NCBI GenBank assembly: GCA_964501335.1
Contig: CAZCTC010000021.1
Span: 1-64,000, forward strand
Origin: CAZCTC01 sp964501335
GTDB lineage: Bacteria; Chloroflexota; Anaerolineae; B4-G1; SLSP01
DNA length: 64,000 nucleotides
Direction of reading: 5' to 3'
Within the stretch, counting starts at the first letter, position 1. Every line of letters starts with the position of its first letter. Below, in pieces: positions 25,867 through 36,000 of this stretch. The notes below the pieces were generated by a model, which worked only from the letters and a program-made list of their open reading frames with translations, did not search any database and was not told the origin of the DNA. The translations under genes and the position numbers were made by a program.

Positions 25867-26768
25867 GGTCGGGCCTCCCGCACCATCACGGTGACTTCTT
25901 TGACTTCCAGATTCAGCCCCCGCGTGGCCAGCCGCTGGGATAGGACATAGGCGATGACGGAGAAGACCAGCACCACCAACAGCACCAGCTGGCCCAGCGC
26001 GCTGTTGTAGAATCCTTGCTCATACCCCTTCATCCAGGGCAGCAACTTGAGCAGGAGAAAGAAGCCGATGGGCGCCAGGCTGACGATGATGGATTCCAGC
26101 CGGGCCTGGGCTTGTTTGGCGGCGATCTCCTTGCGCAGCGCCGACTGTTCGCGGATCATAGTTTCCAGACCCATCAGGATTTCGCCGGCGTTGCCGCCTT
26201 CATTCTCTTTCAGGGTCAGGGCTTCGGCCACCATGTTGAGATAGGGCTCGTGCCGGCGGTCGAGGATGGGGGCGAAGGCGACCTCCAGGCTGTCGCCCAG
26301 ACTCTTGCGGCTGAGGATCTCGCGGAAGTCGGCGCCGGCGGGATCGGGGCCGTTCTTCGCGGCATTCGATAGGGCGTCGTTCATCACACCAGTAGCGGAA
26401 AAACCTTCCCGCAGCAGGCCCACGACCTCGGCCAGACTGTCGGCATACTGCTCGTGGAATTTGTCGCGCCGGGACTCCAACTGTTGCCAGAGGAGCAGCG
26501 GAGCGAGGATCAGCCCGACCAAGCCGAAAACCGGTGCGCCCAGGGCGAGGCCCAACAGCGCGGTGCCGGCGGTGATGCCCAGGCAGATCAGCACGAACTC
26601 TTTGGCCTGGATCGGCAACTCCGCTGCGTCCAGCCGTTCTTGCAGCCGGTGCAGCGGGTCCTGGCGGGTCTGTTCCAGCCGCACGCGGGGCGGGAAGACC
26701 AGCGCGGAAAAGATCAGAAAGATTCCGGCCGCGGCGATGATGCCGGAGATAATAGCGGTTGGATTCAT
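25863..26768 (-). CDS. tadB: TadB-like inner-membrane platform protein
   Basis: A 301-residue paralogue of TadC with the T2SF domain. YADSLAEVVGLLREGFSATG and NEGGNAGEILMGLETMIREQ are the characteristic blocks. C-terminal helices follow. AAGGAGG lies upstream of the ATG. It is coupled to tadC by a four-base overlap. Confidence 0.9.
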   Translation of the reverse strand: MNPTAIISGIIAAAGIFLIFSALVFPPRVRLEQTRQDPLHRLQERLDAAELPIQAKEFVLICLGITAGTALLGLALGAPVFGLVGLILAPLLLWQQLESRRDKFHEQYADSLAEVVGLLREGFSATGVMNDALSNAAKNGPDPAGADFREILSRKSLGDSLEVAFAPILDRRHEPYLNMVAEALTLKENEGGNAGEILMGLETMIREQSALRKEIAAKQAQARLESIIVSLAPIGFFLLLKLLPWMKGYEQGFYNSALGQLVLLVVLVFSVIAYVLSQRLATRGLNLEVKEVTVMVREARP

Positions 26769-26795
26769 AAATTCCTCCTTAAAAGCCTGGCATTA

Positions 26796-26868
26796 CGGAA
26801 GAGTGGAAGAATGGAAGAATGGAAGAGGGCAGATTCCTTCCAGCCTTCCAGCCTTCCAGCTTCCAACT
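26796..26868. repeat. Inverted heptad repeat GGAAGAAT, family R3 copy 1
   Basis: Tandem GGAAGAAT-type units followed by CCTTCCAGCCTTCCAGCTTCC form an imperfect hairpin in the cpaF-tadB gap. A second copy is at 56433-56545. Confidence 0.75.
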
Positions 26869-26874
26869 CCCGGG

Positions 26875-28236
26875 TTATCGTTCCCCCAATGAAGCCCGCT
26901 GCAGGATGACTCCCCGTTCTTTCATGAGGGTGGCGAGTTTGTCGGGGAAGTAGCCGGTGTAGATCAATCCCTGGCCGCGATCTTCGAAGACTTTCTGGAC
27001 CACCACTTTGTTCTCTTCCATGAAGCGGCTGGGGGCGACCTCGGCAATCTCGGTGACGAAACGGCGGGGAATACCGCCGATGGAAACGCGCTTGAGGTAG
27101 ATCACCACCTGAAAGGCGTCGGCGATCTGCCGGCGAATGGCGACCAGCGGCACCTCCACGCCGCGCATCAGGTACATCGTCTCCATCCGCTGGATCACAT
27201 CCAGGGTAGAGTTGGCGTGCAGGGTGAGCATCTGACCGTCGTGGCCGGTGTTCGCGGCGGTCAACACATCGACGATCTCCGGGCCGCGGGCCTCGCCGGT
27301 AAGAATTCGATCGGGGCGCATCCGCAACGATTGGATGATCAGGTCGGCAATGCTGAAGCTGCGGGCCTGTTCGGCCTGATCCCGCGTGGTCATCTGGATC
27401 ACATCGCGCTTGTTGATCTGGATCTCGGGCGTGTCTTCGACGACCAGGAAGCGGTCGTTGTCGTCGGCGGCGTTGGCCATGGCGTTGAGGAAATTGGTCT
27501 TGCCGGAGGCCGTCCCGCCGGCGATGACGAGATTGATCCGGGCCTTGATGAGCGCTTCCAGGAACAGGCGCGCCGTCGGCGTGATGGAGCCCAGGCGCTC
27601 CAGATCGGTCAGGGTGCGGGCGACCAACCGGTGCCGGCGGATCGTGACGGCGATCGGCACATTGACCGTGACCGGGGCCATGATGGCGTGAAGCCGCGAT
27701 CCGTCCCGCATCCGGCCGTCCACCTGCGGATTGCTGGAACTCAACCCTTTGCCCCGCACGGCGCGATTGACGAAGTTGCGGACTTCCTCGGCGTTGCGGA
27801 AGGCTACCCCGGCTTTTTCCTTGCCCCGGCTGGAATGAATGATCCAGATGTCGCCCGGCCCGTTGACGATGATCTCTTCGATGCCTTCATCGGCGAGATA
27901 GGGCGAGAGCACCCCGAAGCCGAAGATGGTGTCCATGATTTCCTGGACGTAGGCGTCCGCATCGCGGGTCAGGGTCTCGCCGGCGCCGCGAGCGTGCTGG
28001 ACCATCGACTCGACCAGGGGGCGAACGATGCTCTCCGCCAGGCGGTAGTCGCCGTCGGAGGGATCTTCGATCTGGGCCGGGTTGAACTGGGTGCGGATGC
28101 GGTTGCGGGCCTCGGCCAGCACCGCGTCGAAGCGGCTTTCCCCGGCATCGGGGCGGCTGGCCTGAGCCTGTTGCAAGGCGGCTGCCGCCGGCGAGACGCG
28201 GCTGGCGTTCGTGGAAAATGGCGGGCGGTTGTTCAT
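26875..28236 (-). CDS. cpaF: CpaF/TadA-type pilus assembly ATPase
   Basis: A 453-residue secretion ATPase of the VirB11/CpaF family. Walker A is GGTASGKTNF near residue 240, followed by the Asp box VEDTPEIQI, Walker B region MRPDRILTGEARG, and the His box TGHDGQMLTLHANS. The N-terminal domain (ADEGIEEIIVNGPGDIWI) is the usual CpaF interaction domain. It powers Flp pilus assembly and perhaps retraction. Its ATG overlaps the tadZ stop (ATGA). Confidence 0.93.
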   Translation of the reverse strand: MNNRPPFSTNASRVSPAAAALQQAQASRPDAGESRFDAVLAEARNRIRTQFNPAQIEDPSDGDYRLAESIVRPLVESMVQHARGAGETLTRDADAYVQEIMDTIFGFGVLSPYLADEGIEEIIVNGPGDIWIIHSSRGKEKAGVAFRNAEEVRNFVNRAVRGKGLSSSNPQVDGRMRDGSRLHAIMAPVTVNVPIAVTIRRHRLVARTLTDLERLGSITPTARLFLEALIKARINLVIAGGTASGKTNFLNAMANAADDNDRFLVVEDTPEIQINKRDVIQMTTRDQAEQARSFSIADLIIQSLRMRPDRILTGEARGPEIVDVLTAANTGHDGQMLTLHANSTLDVIQRMETMYLMRGVEVPLVAIRRQIADAFQVVIYLKRVSIGGIPRRFVTEIAEVAPSRFMEENKVVVQKVFEDRGQGLIYTGYFPDKLATLMKERGVILQRASLGER

Positions 28237-29576
28237 CGGGAACCTCCTTTAGCGAAAGTGCCGAAGACCGACTTCAGGACCCCTTCGCGTTTGACTTCTT
28301 TCTTCCTTAGTAGGGCTTCCAGCGGCGGGTAGAACTGCGCGGCCAGCTTGACGATGCCCTCGCCCAACGGATTGAGCGGTTTCTGTAAAACTAAAGGCTT
28401 TTGCTGATTGATGCTGCCGCGGGCCTCTTCGGGCGACCAGGGCAGGGTGGCGACGATCGGAATCCGGCCGCCCATGAATTCGGCGATGTCCTTGGGGCTC
28501 ATGCCCCAACGTTCGTCGTAGCCGTTGAGCACGATGCGGAAGCGCTGTAAGGTATTGAAGGTGGCGGCCAGGTTGGGAATGATGCCCTGGATGTCGTTCA
28601 AGGTGGTGCGTTCCGGCGTGACGACCAGGAGTACCAGATCGGCGTTTGCCAGGGCCGACCAATGAAAGAGGGTGTTGTAATCGGGACCGGTGTCGATGAT
28701 CCGAAAGTCGAAGAAGCCCCGCGCTTCGCGCAATAGATCGGCGAAGATGGTCATGGTGCGCTGCGGGTCCTCCATGAAGAGATCCGAGCCGGCCTGGTGC
28801 ATTTGCGGAATGCCCGGCAGGAAGGAGAGCTTACCGCCGTAGAGCCGGGTGGCGTTCTGGAGCATCTGAGCCCGCACCACATAATTGCCGCTGCGTTTCC
28901 CCTGGCTGACCACGGTTTCATAGAGCGCCACCATGTGCTTCATGGGTTCGTCGGGGATCTCCATTTTCAAGAGGACGTGGGTATTGGCCCGGCTCATGTC
29001 GGCGTCGATCAGCAGCGTGGGCCGTTGGGCGATCATCCCCAAAGCGCAGGCCAGATTGGTGGAGATCGTGGTTTTGCCGGCGCCGCCTTTGGGCGAGTAG
29101 ACGGCGATGGTCTGCTGCTGCCAGCCGCCGCGGTCCAGAATCGCCAGGGCGTCATCGGCGGTGACCGGAGTAAAGGTCCGGGCGTTGCGTTCGGCACGGC
29201 TGGTGGAAACGGCGGAGCGGATCAGCTCCGGGAGCCGTTGCAGCTGTACCACGTCGAGCGGCGTCATGATGAAGCCCTTCATGCCGAAGCGGCTGTATTC
29301 CGAAGCGTAGCCGGAGCCGGCGGGGATCAGGCCCACTGCGGCAATGGGATGATCCTCGAAGGTAAGCAATTCCTGAACCAGCGAAGGCGTCATCCCCGGC
29401 AGGGTGGGCGTGAAGAGGGCGCAGTCCAATCCCATGCTGCGGGCCTGATCAGCGAGCATCACGCCGTCGGAGACGATGGTGACGATCTGAATCCCGGTGC
29501 CTTCCAGGGCCTGGTAGAGCAGCTGGATATCCTGAAAGCCGGTGTACCCGACGATGCATTTGATTTCGTCGCTCAT
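28233..29576 (-). CDS. tadZ: TadZ/CpaE localisation ATPase
   Basis: A 447-residue protein with an atypical receiver-like N-terminal domain (GYTGFQDIQLLYQALEG...CALFTPTLPGM) and a MinD/ParA-type ATPase. The deviant Walker A is intact here (SPKGGAGKTTIS) and is followed by LIDADMSRAN. TadZ places the pilus at a cell site. TAGGAGG precedes the start. It overlaps cpaF by four bases. Confidence 0.9.
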   Translation of the reverse strand: MSDEIKCIVGYTGFQDIQLLYQALEGTGIQIVTIVSDGVMLADQARSMGLDCALFTPTLPGMTPSLVQELLTFEDHPIAAVGLIPAGSGYASEYSRFGMKGFIMTPLDVVQLQRLPELIRSAVSTSRAERNARTFTPVTADDALAILDRGGWQQQTIAVYSPKGGAGKTTISTNLACALGMIAQRPTLLIDADMSRANTHVLLKMEIPDEPMKHMVALYETVVSQGKRSGNYVVRAQMLQNATRLYGGKLSFLPGIPQMHQAGSDLFMEDPQRTMTIFADLLREARGFFDFRIIDTGPDYNTLFHWSALANADLVLLVVTPERTTLNDIQGIIPNLAATFNTLQRFRIVLNGYDERWGMSPKDIAEFMGGRIPIVATLPWSPEEARGSINQQKPLVLQKPLNPLGEGIVKLAAQFYPPLEALLRKKEVKREGVLKSVFGTFAKGGSR

Positions 29577-29597
29577 AAAACCTCCTACCGAAGAGAA

Positions 29598-29682
29598 TCA
29601 ACGCAGAGTCGCAGAGCGGCAGAGACGCAGCGAGCGCAGATAAAAGCATCTGACCTCAGCGTCCTTTGCGTCTCAGCGATGA
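29598..29682. repeat. Inverted heptad repeat, family R2 copy 3
   Basis: ACGCAGAGTCGCAGAG-type units and their complements form an imperfect hairpin in the gap between tadZ and the receiver-like gene. Confidence 0.85.
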
Positions 29683-29694
29683 ATAGAAAGCCGT

Positions 29695-30126
29695 TCATAC
29701 GCCCTCCGGGGAAGAATGCAGCATCGTGAGCGGCTGCACTTCTCGCAGCAGCTCGGCTACTTTGCGCTGCAGCCGGGTGACTTTGCGCATCGTGCGGATC
29801 AGTTTCACCATTTCCCGGGTGAGCGCGGGGTCCAGAAAGACGTTGGGATGCATTTCCAGCAGGGGAATATAGTTCCCGGCGGAATCCTGCATCCGGTGGA
29901 GCGTGTCCTGGATCGGATCGGCCCAGATATCGGGCATGTCGGAGTTGAAGAGCACGGCATCGACTTCCAGGCGGGCGGCGCGTTGGGCCAGCTCCGGGCC
30001 GGTGGCCGCGACATCGACGATGCGGATCGAGGTGTTTTTCAGGGCCAGAATGATCTGGGCCAGTTCTTCGGTGCTGTTGTATCCCAGCAATAAACGAATT
30101 TCGGGGTCCGGGTGCTTTTTCGACAT
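29695..30126 (-). CDS. Stand-alone TadZ receiver-like domain protein
   Basis: A 143-residue protein resembling the N-terminal domain of the neighbouring TadZ: LLLGYNSTEELAQIILALKN against VGYTGFQDIQLLYQALEG, then VDAVLFNSDMPDIW. No ATPase follows. It has a basic helix near the C terminus (IRTMRKVTRLQRKVAEL). It probably arose by duplication and may dimerise with TadZ (inference). The ATG at 30126 is the first in a frame that is open well upstream. Confidence 0.72.
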   Translation of the reverse strand: MSKKHPDPEIRLLLGYNSTEELAQIILALKNTSIRIVDVAATGPELAQRAARLEVDAVLFNSDMPDIWADPIQDTLHRMQDSAGNYIPLLEMHPNVFLDPALTREMVKLIRTMRKVTRLQRKVAELLREVQPLTMLHSSPEGV

Positions 30127-30149
30127 GGCGGTGTAATCCTTTCTTGAGT

Positions 30150-31091
30150 TTAGGGAACGGGGGTTTCGGTCGGTGCGGCGGCGGGCTGGGCCGGCGCAGC
30201 GACGGGCGTCGATTTCGTCTCGGGACGATCCTCGAAGAAACGATCCTCCAGGTCGGACCAGGTGACGCCGCGGGAGGGCGGCAGTGTCCCGGCTTTGATC
30301 TCGGGCACCGCCACTGCCGGCAGGACGCCGACCTGCACCTTGCCGTGGGCCAGGGCGAAGGCCATCCATTCGGCCGTTTCGCGGCTGACCACCACATCCA
30401 GGCCGTTGACCGCGCCCTCGATGGTGGCCGGTTCGTTCTCGGAGCCGGGAGCGCCGTAGTTGGGATTGTCCTTGACCTCGCGGTTGAGCCGGTAGACCAG
30501 GCCGTTGGCGATCCATTTGGAGAGCGGCAGTTGCAGTTCCAGGGTGTGTGAGGCGGTTTCACCCGGGAGCAGGGCCGGAGCCGGGGTGGGTTCCAGGTTG
30601 GCGGCGGTGACCACATCGGTGGCGATTTTCTGGGCCTGGAGCTGGCCGGCGGAATAGAAGAGGGCGATGGCATCGCCGGGGTAGACAGCGGGGATTTTGC
30701 CCTGCTCCACGGGAACGTTGATGATGACCAGCTCGGGATCGGTCAGGGCGACGGAGAGCCGTTTGACCTTGCCGGCATTGTCGCCGGTGGCGAGGGCCTC
30801 GCGCAGCAGGGGCTGACCGGGGTGCAGGGATTCGACGGCAATAATGTCGCCGGCGTTCAGCATGGCGTCCCACTCGTCGGCCAGGATGTACTTGGCGGCG
30901 ACGGCTTCGGAGATCGTCTGCACGTCGATCTGTACCTGGTCGGCAGTGAGCGGCGTGAAAGGGGCGACTTCCGTGACCACGACGGCGACGGCATATTCCG
31001 GAGGGCGGGTCAGGACGTTGGCGAGAATCGCGCCGCCGAACGCGGCGAGGGCCAGCAGCAGACCCAGGATCATTTGTAGAGAGCGTTTCAT
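30150..31091 (-). CDS. cpaB: CpaB/RcpC-like pilus assembly protein
   Basis: A 313-residue protein with an N-terminal membrane helix (MILGLLLALAAFGGAILANVL) and an SAF domain (VVTEVAPFTPLTADQV; HPGQPLLREAL), followed by a beta domain typical of CpaB/RcpC. A Pro/Ala/Thr-rich tail ends the protein. In diderms CpaB works with the secretin CpaC; no secretin gene is seen here, so it probably works in the wall space of a monoderm. Confidence 0.85.
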   Translation of the reverse strand: MKRSLQMILGLLLALAAFGGAILANVLTRPPEYAVAVVVTEVAPFTPLTADQVQIDVQTISEAVAAKYILADEWDAMLNAGDIIAVESLHPGQPLLREALATGDNAGKVKRLSVALTDPELVIINVPVEQGKIPAVYPGDAIALFYSAGQLQAQKIATDVVTAANLEPTPAPALLPGETASHTLELQLPLSKWIANGLVYRLNREVKDNPNYGAPGSENEPATIEGAVNGLDVVVSRETAEWMAFALAHGKVQVGVLPAVAVPEIKAGTLPPSRGVTWSDLEDRFFEDRPETKSTPVAAPAQPAAAPTETPVP

Positions 31092-31113
31092 TTGGTTTTT
31101 CCTTTCGAGTAAA

Positions 31114-31153
31114 TGATTCGTAATGCGTGATGCGTAACCGGAATCGATTACGC
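31114..31153. repeat. Short heptad repeat GTAATGC/GTGATGC
   Basis: Tandem GTAATGC, GTGATGC and GTAACCG units are followed by a partial complement (CGATTACGC) that overlaps the stop codon of the preceding ATPase gene. It resembles families R1-R3 in design. Confidence 0.55.
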
Positions 31154-31693
31154 CTGCCGGATTTTCAGTAAATCGGACATCGAGAAGCGTTTGGCGGGCG
31201 GTTTCGGCAATAGTTGATTTGCCAGGGCCATGCCGGCTTGTTTCAAATCTCCTGAAACAATCCGCAGGGCCGGATGGGCAGCTCTCAGCCGTTTTTCATG
31301 CCAGGTGGAGACGCCATCGCCTTCGCGGCTGACGGCGAGCTGCACGTCGGCCAGTTCCCAGATCCCCGTGGGCGGAGTCAACCCGCCGTCGGCAATCAAG
31401 GGAATCCGCTGGGCCGTCTCGCGGATCAGGGTCCAGACCAGCTCGGGATGCACGGTGCAAATCTCGTTCCAGAGCAGCACGGGCCGGCGTTTGACCAACT
31501 CGTCGATCACGGTCAGTCGATCCCGGCGGGAGAAGACCAGGGTGTCCAGGGTATAGACATTGCGGTCCAACCGCCCGGCCAGGCTCCCGTCGGCGAGATC
31601 CAATCCCAGAGCCGGGGCGCTGTGCTTCAGGAATTCACAGACCAGCTTTGTGGTGCCGACGCCGCCGGCGGTACCCACCACCAAAATCAACAT
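31148..31693 (-). CDS. TadZ-like ATPase fragment with degenerate P-loop
   Basis: A 181-residue MinD/ParA-fold protein without a receiver domain. The P-loop reads VVGTAGGVGTTKLV, so both lysines of KGGxGKT are missing. The Asp of LGLDLADGSLAG is kept. It probably binds a nucleotide poorly or not at all. Start: ATG 31693 with GGAG upstream, overlapping the next gene by seven bases. It is one of four TadZ-related products in a row. Confidence 0.7.
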   Translation of the reverse strand: MLILVVGTAGGVGTTKLVCEFLKHSAPALGLDLADGSLAGRLDRNVYTLDTLVFSRRDRLTVIDELVKRRPVLLWNEICTVHPELVWTLIRETAQRIPLIADGGLTPPTGIWELADVQLAVSREGDGVSTWHEKRLRAAHPALRIVSGDLKQAGMALANQLLPKPPAKRFSMSDLLKIRQA

Positions 31694-32421
31694 GGCTTTA
31701 CTCCTTCCGGCCATTGCCGGGTAATGAGCCGCTGGATTTCCTCGGGCTTCAACGGTTCGTGGAGTTGAATCCAATCGGCATTGAAAGCGCGCTGGGCCCG
31801 GCCGCCGTCGATGACGATGGCGCCGAAGCCTTCCAGGCGTTCTGGGACCGGAATCCCGTTGAAGATCACCGCGTTTTGAACCTTGAGCGGTTCCGGGGAC
31901 GGTTCCAGGTTCAACCGTAGGGCGATATCGCCGCGTTGGGGCGCATCGCAAAGCGCTACCTTCAGCCCACGTTCCAGCAGCAGCCGGCCGGCTTCGATGA
32001 CGGCGGTGGTCGTGCCGACGCCGCCATGCGTGCCCCAGAAGCCCAGGCGGATCTGGCGGGCGGGCCGGGGCAAGGGCAGGGAAGGCGCCGGGCTTTGTGA
32101 TGCAGGTTGCACCGGAGCGGCCGGCATTTCCCCGGCGGGCGCAGCCTGGGCCTTCCAATAGGTGAGCAAGGTCTCAGCCGGGTCGGCACCGACGGGAATC
32201 CGCACGACGGGCAACGGCGTGTCGGGCACAAAGGTGCCGGCCGGCGCGCAGATCAGACCGGGCCGGAAAAGCCGCAGGCCCTGGTCGAAGCGATCGGGCG
32301 TCACGCCGCCGGCGACCCGGAGGCGCACGCCGGGGCCCAAAGCCGCCAGCGCCGTGTGCAGCGCGTCGGACTCGGCTTCGGTGGCGGCCACGATCATCAC
32401 CAGGACGGGCGGCGTGGGCAT
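31687..32421 (-). CDS. TadZ/CpaE-like protein with variant P-loop
   Basis: A 244-residue protein with a receiver-like N-terminal domain (VMIVAATEAESDALHTALAAL), a Pro/Ala linker, and a MinD-like ATPase start GFWGTHGGVGTTTAVIEAG, where GVGTTT replaces GVGKTT, as in some CpaE proteins. The chain ends soon after the Walker B region (IVIDGG), so the ATPase domain is short. It overlaps both neighbours by a few bases. Confidence 0.72.
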   Translation of the reverse strand: MPTPPVLVMIVAATEAESDALHTALAALGPGVRLRVAGGVTPDRFDQGLRLFRPGLICAPAGTFVPDTPLPVVRIPVGADPAETLLTYWKAQAAPAGEMPAAPVQPASQSPAPSLPLPRPARQIRLGFWGTHGGVGTTTAVIEAGRLLLERGLKVALCDAPQRGDIALRLNLEPSPEPLKVQNAVIFNGIPVPERLEGFGAIVIDGGRAQRAFNADWIQLHEPLKPEEIQRLITRQWPEGVKPC

Positions 32422-32930
32422 TACGGAATCTCCACCGGGGTGAAGTCGAGTGAGGTCAAGGTGTTTTCGTCCTGGCGGATGACCAGCTTTAAGGGCGCCT
32501 GATAGCCGGCCACATCGAAGATCATCTGTCCGGTTACGGCGGCGCCGGCGGGGATGGGCTCGTCGGGCATCACCGGCTGCTCGGCAGTTTTGAGCGTGAT
32601 CTCCGCCATCTTGGAGCGCAGGAAGATTTTGCCACCCGCATCAACCACGGACCATTCCATCAGGGCGGGCTGCAAAGCCGTGTTGCCGGTGTTGGTCAGG
32701 GTGGCCGTGACGATGAGCAGATCGTCGCCGACGGACTTCGAGGTGAAGATCCCGGCATGGATCGACGGCGTAACGATGGCCGACGCGGCGATGAGCTGCG
32801 CGCCCATCGGGGTGGGCGTGACCACGGCCAGCGCCGCCGGCGCACCGGGCGCTTGCCGGGGTTCGACCCCACAAGCGGTGAAGAGCAGGGCCAACAGAAT
32901 CAGCGAAAAGGCGATGAGGCAGTGTTTCAT
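32421..32930 (-). CDS. Lipoprotein with DUF4352-like domain
   Basis: A 169-residue protein. The signal peptide ends in the lipobox LFTAC (lipid-modified Cys near residue 20). A TPTPM linker leads to an Ig-like domain: DLLIVTATLTNTGNTALQP, then GQMIFDV near the end. This pattern is common in DUF4352-like extracellular domains. It is anchored on the outer face of the membrane, next to the HerA-like ATPase gene. Confidence 0.8.
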   Translation of the reverse strand: MKHCLIAFSLILLALLFTACGVEPRQAPGAPAALAVVTPTPMGAQLIAASAIVTPSIHAGIFTSKSVGDDLLIVTATLTNTGNTALQPALMEWSVVDAGGKIFLRSKMAEITLKTAEQPVMPDEPIPAGAAVTGQMIFDVAGYQAPLKLVIRQDENTLTSLDFTPVEIP

Positions 32931-32960
32931 TGAATTTCCTCCTTATCAGAACAGGGCTTT

Positions 32961-33055
32961 TCAACGCAGAGTCGCAGAGAAGCAGAGACGCAGAGCCAGA
33001 GAAAAATAATTTATCCCTCTCTGTGTCTCTTTGCGATCTTTGCGGCTCTGCGTTA
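32961..33055. repeat. Inverted heptad repeat, family R2 copy 4
   Basis: ACGCAGAG-type units and their complements form a long hairpin between the HerA-like ATPase and lipoprotein genes. It is the longest of the four R2 copies. Confidence 0.85.
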
Positions 33056-33064
33056 AATCTCTTT

Positions 33065-36000
33065 TCATTTGAGTAAGGTGTGCCCTTGGGGCGTGAAGCC
33101 GCTGCGCACCAGCTCCCAGGTCTCTCGCTGTTGCTGGGTCAGTTGGGCGGCATGGGCCAGCATGTAGGCCAGTTGGCCGTCGGTGGGCGGCTCGATGCTG
33201 GAAATATCCGGGAAGAGACAGGCCACCGGCTTCTGTTCGTCCTCGCGGGATTTGGGCAGGCGCTTGCGTTTGCAGATCCCCACGCCCACCGGCATGTCGA
33301 GCAGCTGGTCGATCACCTGGGTCACTTCATCCATCGCCCCGGTGCCGGGGCGAATCCCCAGCGCGGCGACGGCGGCTTTGGCATCTTCCATCGTATTGAT
33401 CCCCTGAGCGATGACGATCTTGGCGGAACCGACCACGCCTTCCGGCAAACCCAGCCAGTGTTGGGCGGCGGTCATCAGGATCTGGCCGTACTTGCGGCCG
33501 CGATCGGCAATGTCGTCCCAGATCCCGGCGGTCTGCTCCACGGCGGCCTGGGCTTCGGTCGTTTTGTCGCCCGACTTCATCACCACATGGGCTTCCTCAA
33601 AGACAAAAAGATGCCGGCGGACATTGAGCGTGCCGTGCAATTTGATCTGCGCCTCATACTTGCCGGCGCTGTGGTTGAAGGTGGCCGCCCCCAGCAATCC
33701 CACAATGAAGCCCTTGAGCATTTCATCCTTGAAAGCGCCTTCGACGACGGTCACGCCGTAAGGCCAGAGCAACCGCTCCAGATCGGGGGCGCCGGGCTGG
33801 CCGAAGTTTTCATAGTGCAGGCCGCCCGGGGTGAATTCCTCCAGCTTGTCCACGATGCGCTTCAGGATGCCCGGCGAAATGTTGTCCTGGCGGCTCTTTT
33901 GCAGTTCCTCCAACAGTTCTTTGGCCTTCTGGTAGAGGTGATCCAGGGTCAGGTTCGCCGATTGGGCCGGGTTTTGGAAAACGCCGTGTTCTTCGTAGAG
34001 CAGCCGCAAGGACCGCTGGACCAGGGCCATGCCGGTGCCACCGGTGGCATAGTTCAGCGCCCATTGCTTGGCGAAGATCGAGATCCAATCTTTGGGCGTG
34101 ATGTAGGGGCTGGGGATGGCGACCGGATTGAACCCCAACGGGCAGAAGTGCGGATCGGTCAGCGAGAAGAAATGGAACTCGTTGGTGAGGACCATGCTGG
34201 CGAGGCGCCGCCACTCACCGGTGGGATCGAAGACCGTGACGCCGAGGGCGGGCCGGCCGGCGGGCACGTCGATGTGCAGAGGCCCGGTCAAGGCGACGGG
34301 GAGGGGCATCCCGGTCTCGGGGACTTCGCGCAGCCGGTTGACGATCTGCGAGACGATCCAGATGGCGGCGTTGGATTTACCGGAGCCGGAGGCGCCGACC
34401 AGCAGCATGTGCATGAGATCCCTGCCGGCCAGGCGGTAAACCAGATCGGTGGTTTCGGAAGTGGTAGGCGAAATCTCCAGGCCCAGCTCCAGTTCGCCTT
34501 GACCGCGCACCAGTCCGAGGCAGGAGGGGAAGGGGCGCAACGTGGCGCTGACGCCGCCTTTGCCTTCGACGCGCAGGGGGTGGACCAGGGCGGCCAGTTC
34601 GTTGGAGGTGAGGCCCTGGGAATAGGCTTTGGGCTCCAGCGGATTGTCCTCCACGCGCTCATCCAGGTCGAAGCGCACGGCGCGATCCCAGAGGGCCTCA
34701 TCGCCGCTGCGGGCGGTCAAAGGCACAGCAACTTCTTCTTCGCGCCAGGCGGAAAGCGCGGCGCCGACCAATCGCTCCAGGATCAACGGTTCGGGCGCCA
34801 TCAAGACCGACTGCACCCGGAAGAAGCCCGTGTTCAGGCCGGCGAAGAGGCGGTCGCGCTGTTGTTGGAAAAGCAAAGTCGCCAGCTCGCGTTGCGCGTC
34901 CATGGTCTGCCGGCTGAAGGATAAACCGGCAAAGACGCCGGCGCCGCCGGGGCCCATGACGCCGCGAGTCGTGGTCAGGCCCGACCCGGCAAAGGAGCCG
35001 GTCTCCCCGGCGAGCTGGGCGGAACTGCGACGGGCATAGCTCTCAGCATCGCTCATCACTGCCTGCTGCATCGACATCTGACCCTGTTCGGTCTGTTGTT
35101 TGGCAATGTCTCCGGCCTGGGACTCGCTGCGCCAGCCGGATTCGGAACGGTCGGTCTCACGGCTGATCTCGCGGTCGGTGGCGATCCGATCGTCCTGGGT
35201 CAACTGGCCCTGGCGGGTGCCGGTCTCATCCAGGAAGCCGGAATAGGATTTCACCATCGACTGCACGCCCCGGCTGGCTTCCTGGGATTGTTGCTGAAAG
35301 GCTACGTTCTGCGCCACCTGGCTGTCCCAGGTGCGGTTGGAGTCCCGATCGGTGTGATGCTGATCGGAATAGGCTTCGTTGTAGCCGTAGCTCACATTGT
35401 CGGTGCGGGTCCCGCCGCCGGAACGATATTCCGTCCCGCTGATGGATTCCGATCCACCCCAACTGCGCTGCTGGGCGTTGGATTCCTGGCCGTTGCGTTG
35501 GTAGTCCTGATCGGATGTGCGGGCTCCCGTGCTGACCGTGGTCTCGCCGGTCTGATGGCGTTCGCCGGCTTGCCCGGAGGATTGCACCGTTTCATGGTCG
35601 CGGGCTTCGTAGCTCTGACCCCGCTGGCCGGCCACTTGCGTCTGTTCGCCGCTGACCCAGGCACCACCGAGGCCGGGCACGGTCCCGCCAACCTGGGCGC
35701 CGGCACGGGCACTGAGTTCCTGAGAAGCATGGGTTTCCATCCGGACCCCATCGCCGCCGGCGTTGGATTCTCCGGCCCGCTGATAGGTGCTTTGTTCCTG
35801 ACCGGTGCCGGAGCGGGAGTCGGCGGCCTGATAACCGCCCGAAGTCTGCTCGCCGCCGGAGCCCGCGAACTGGCTGGAGGATTGCTCGTGTTCCGAGCCG
35901 CCCCAGCTCTTGGAGGAACCGAAGCTGGCGCTTTCGCCGAAAGAATACTGGTTGGTCTCATTGCGGTTGCCGGAGCCGGAACGATTGCCGGAGGTGGCTT

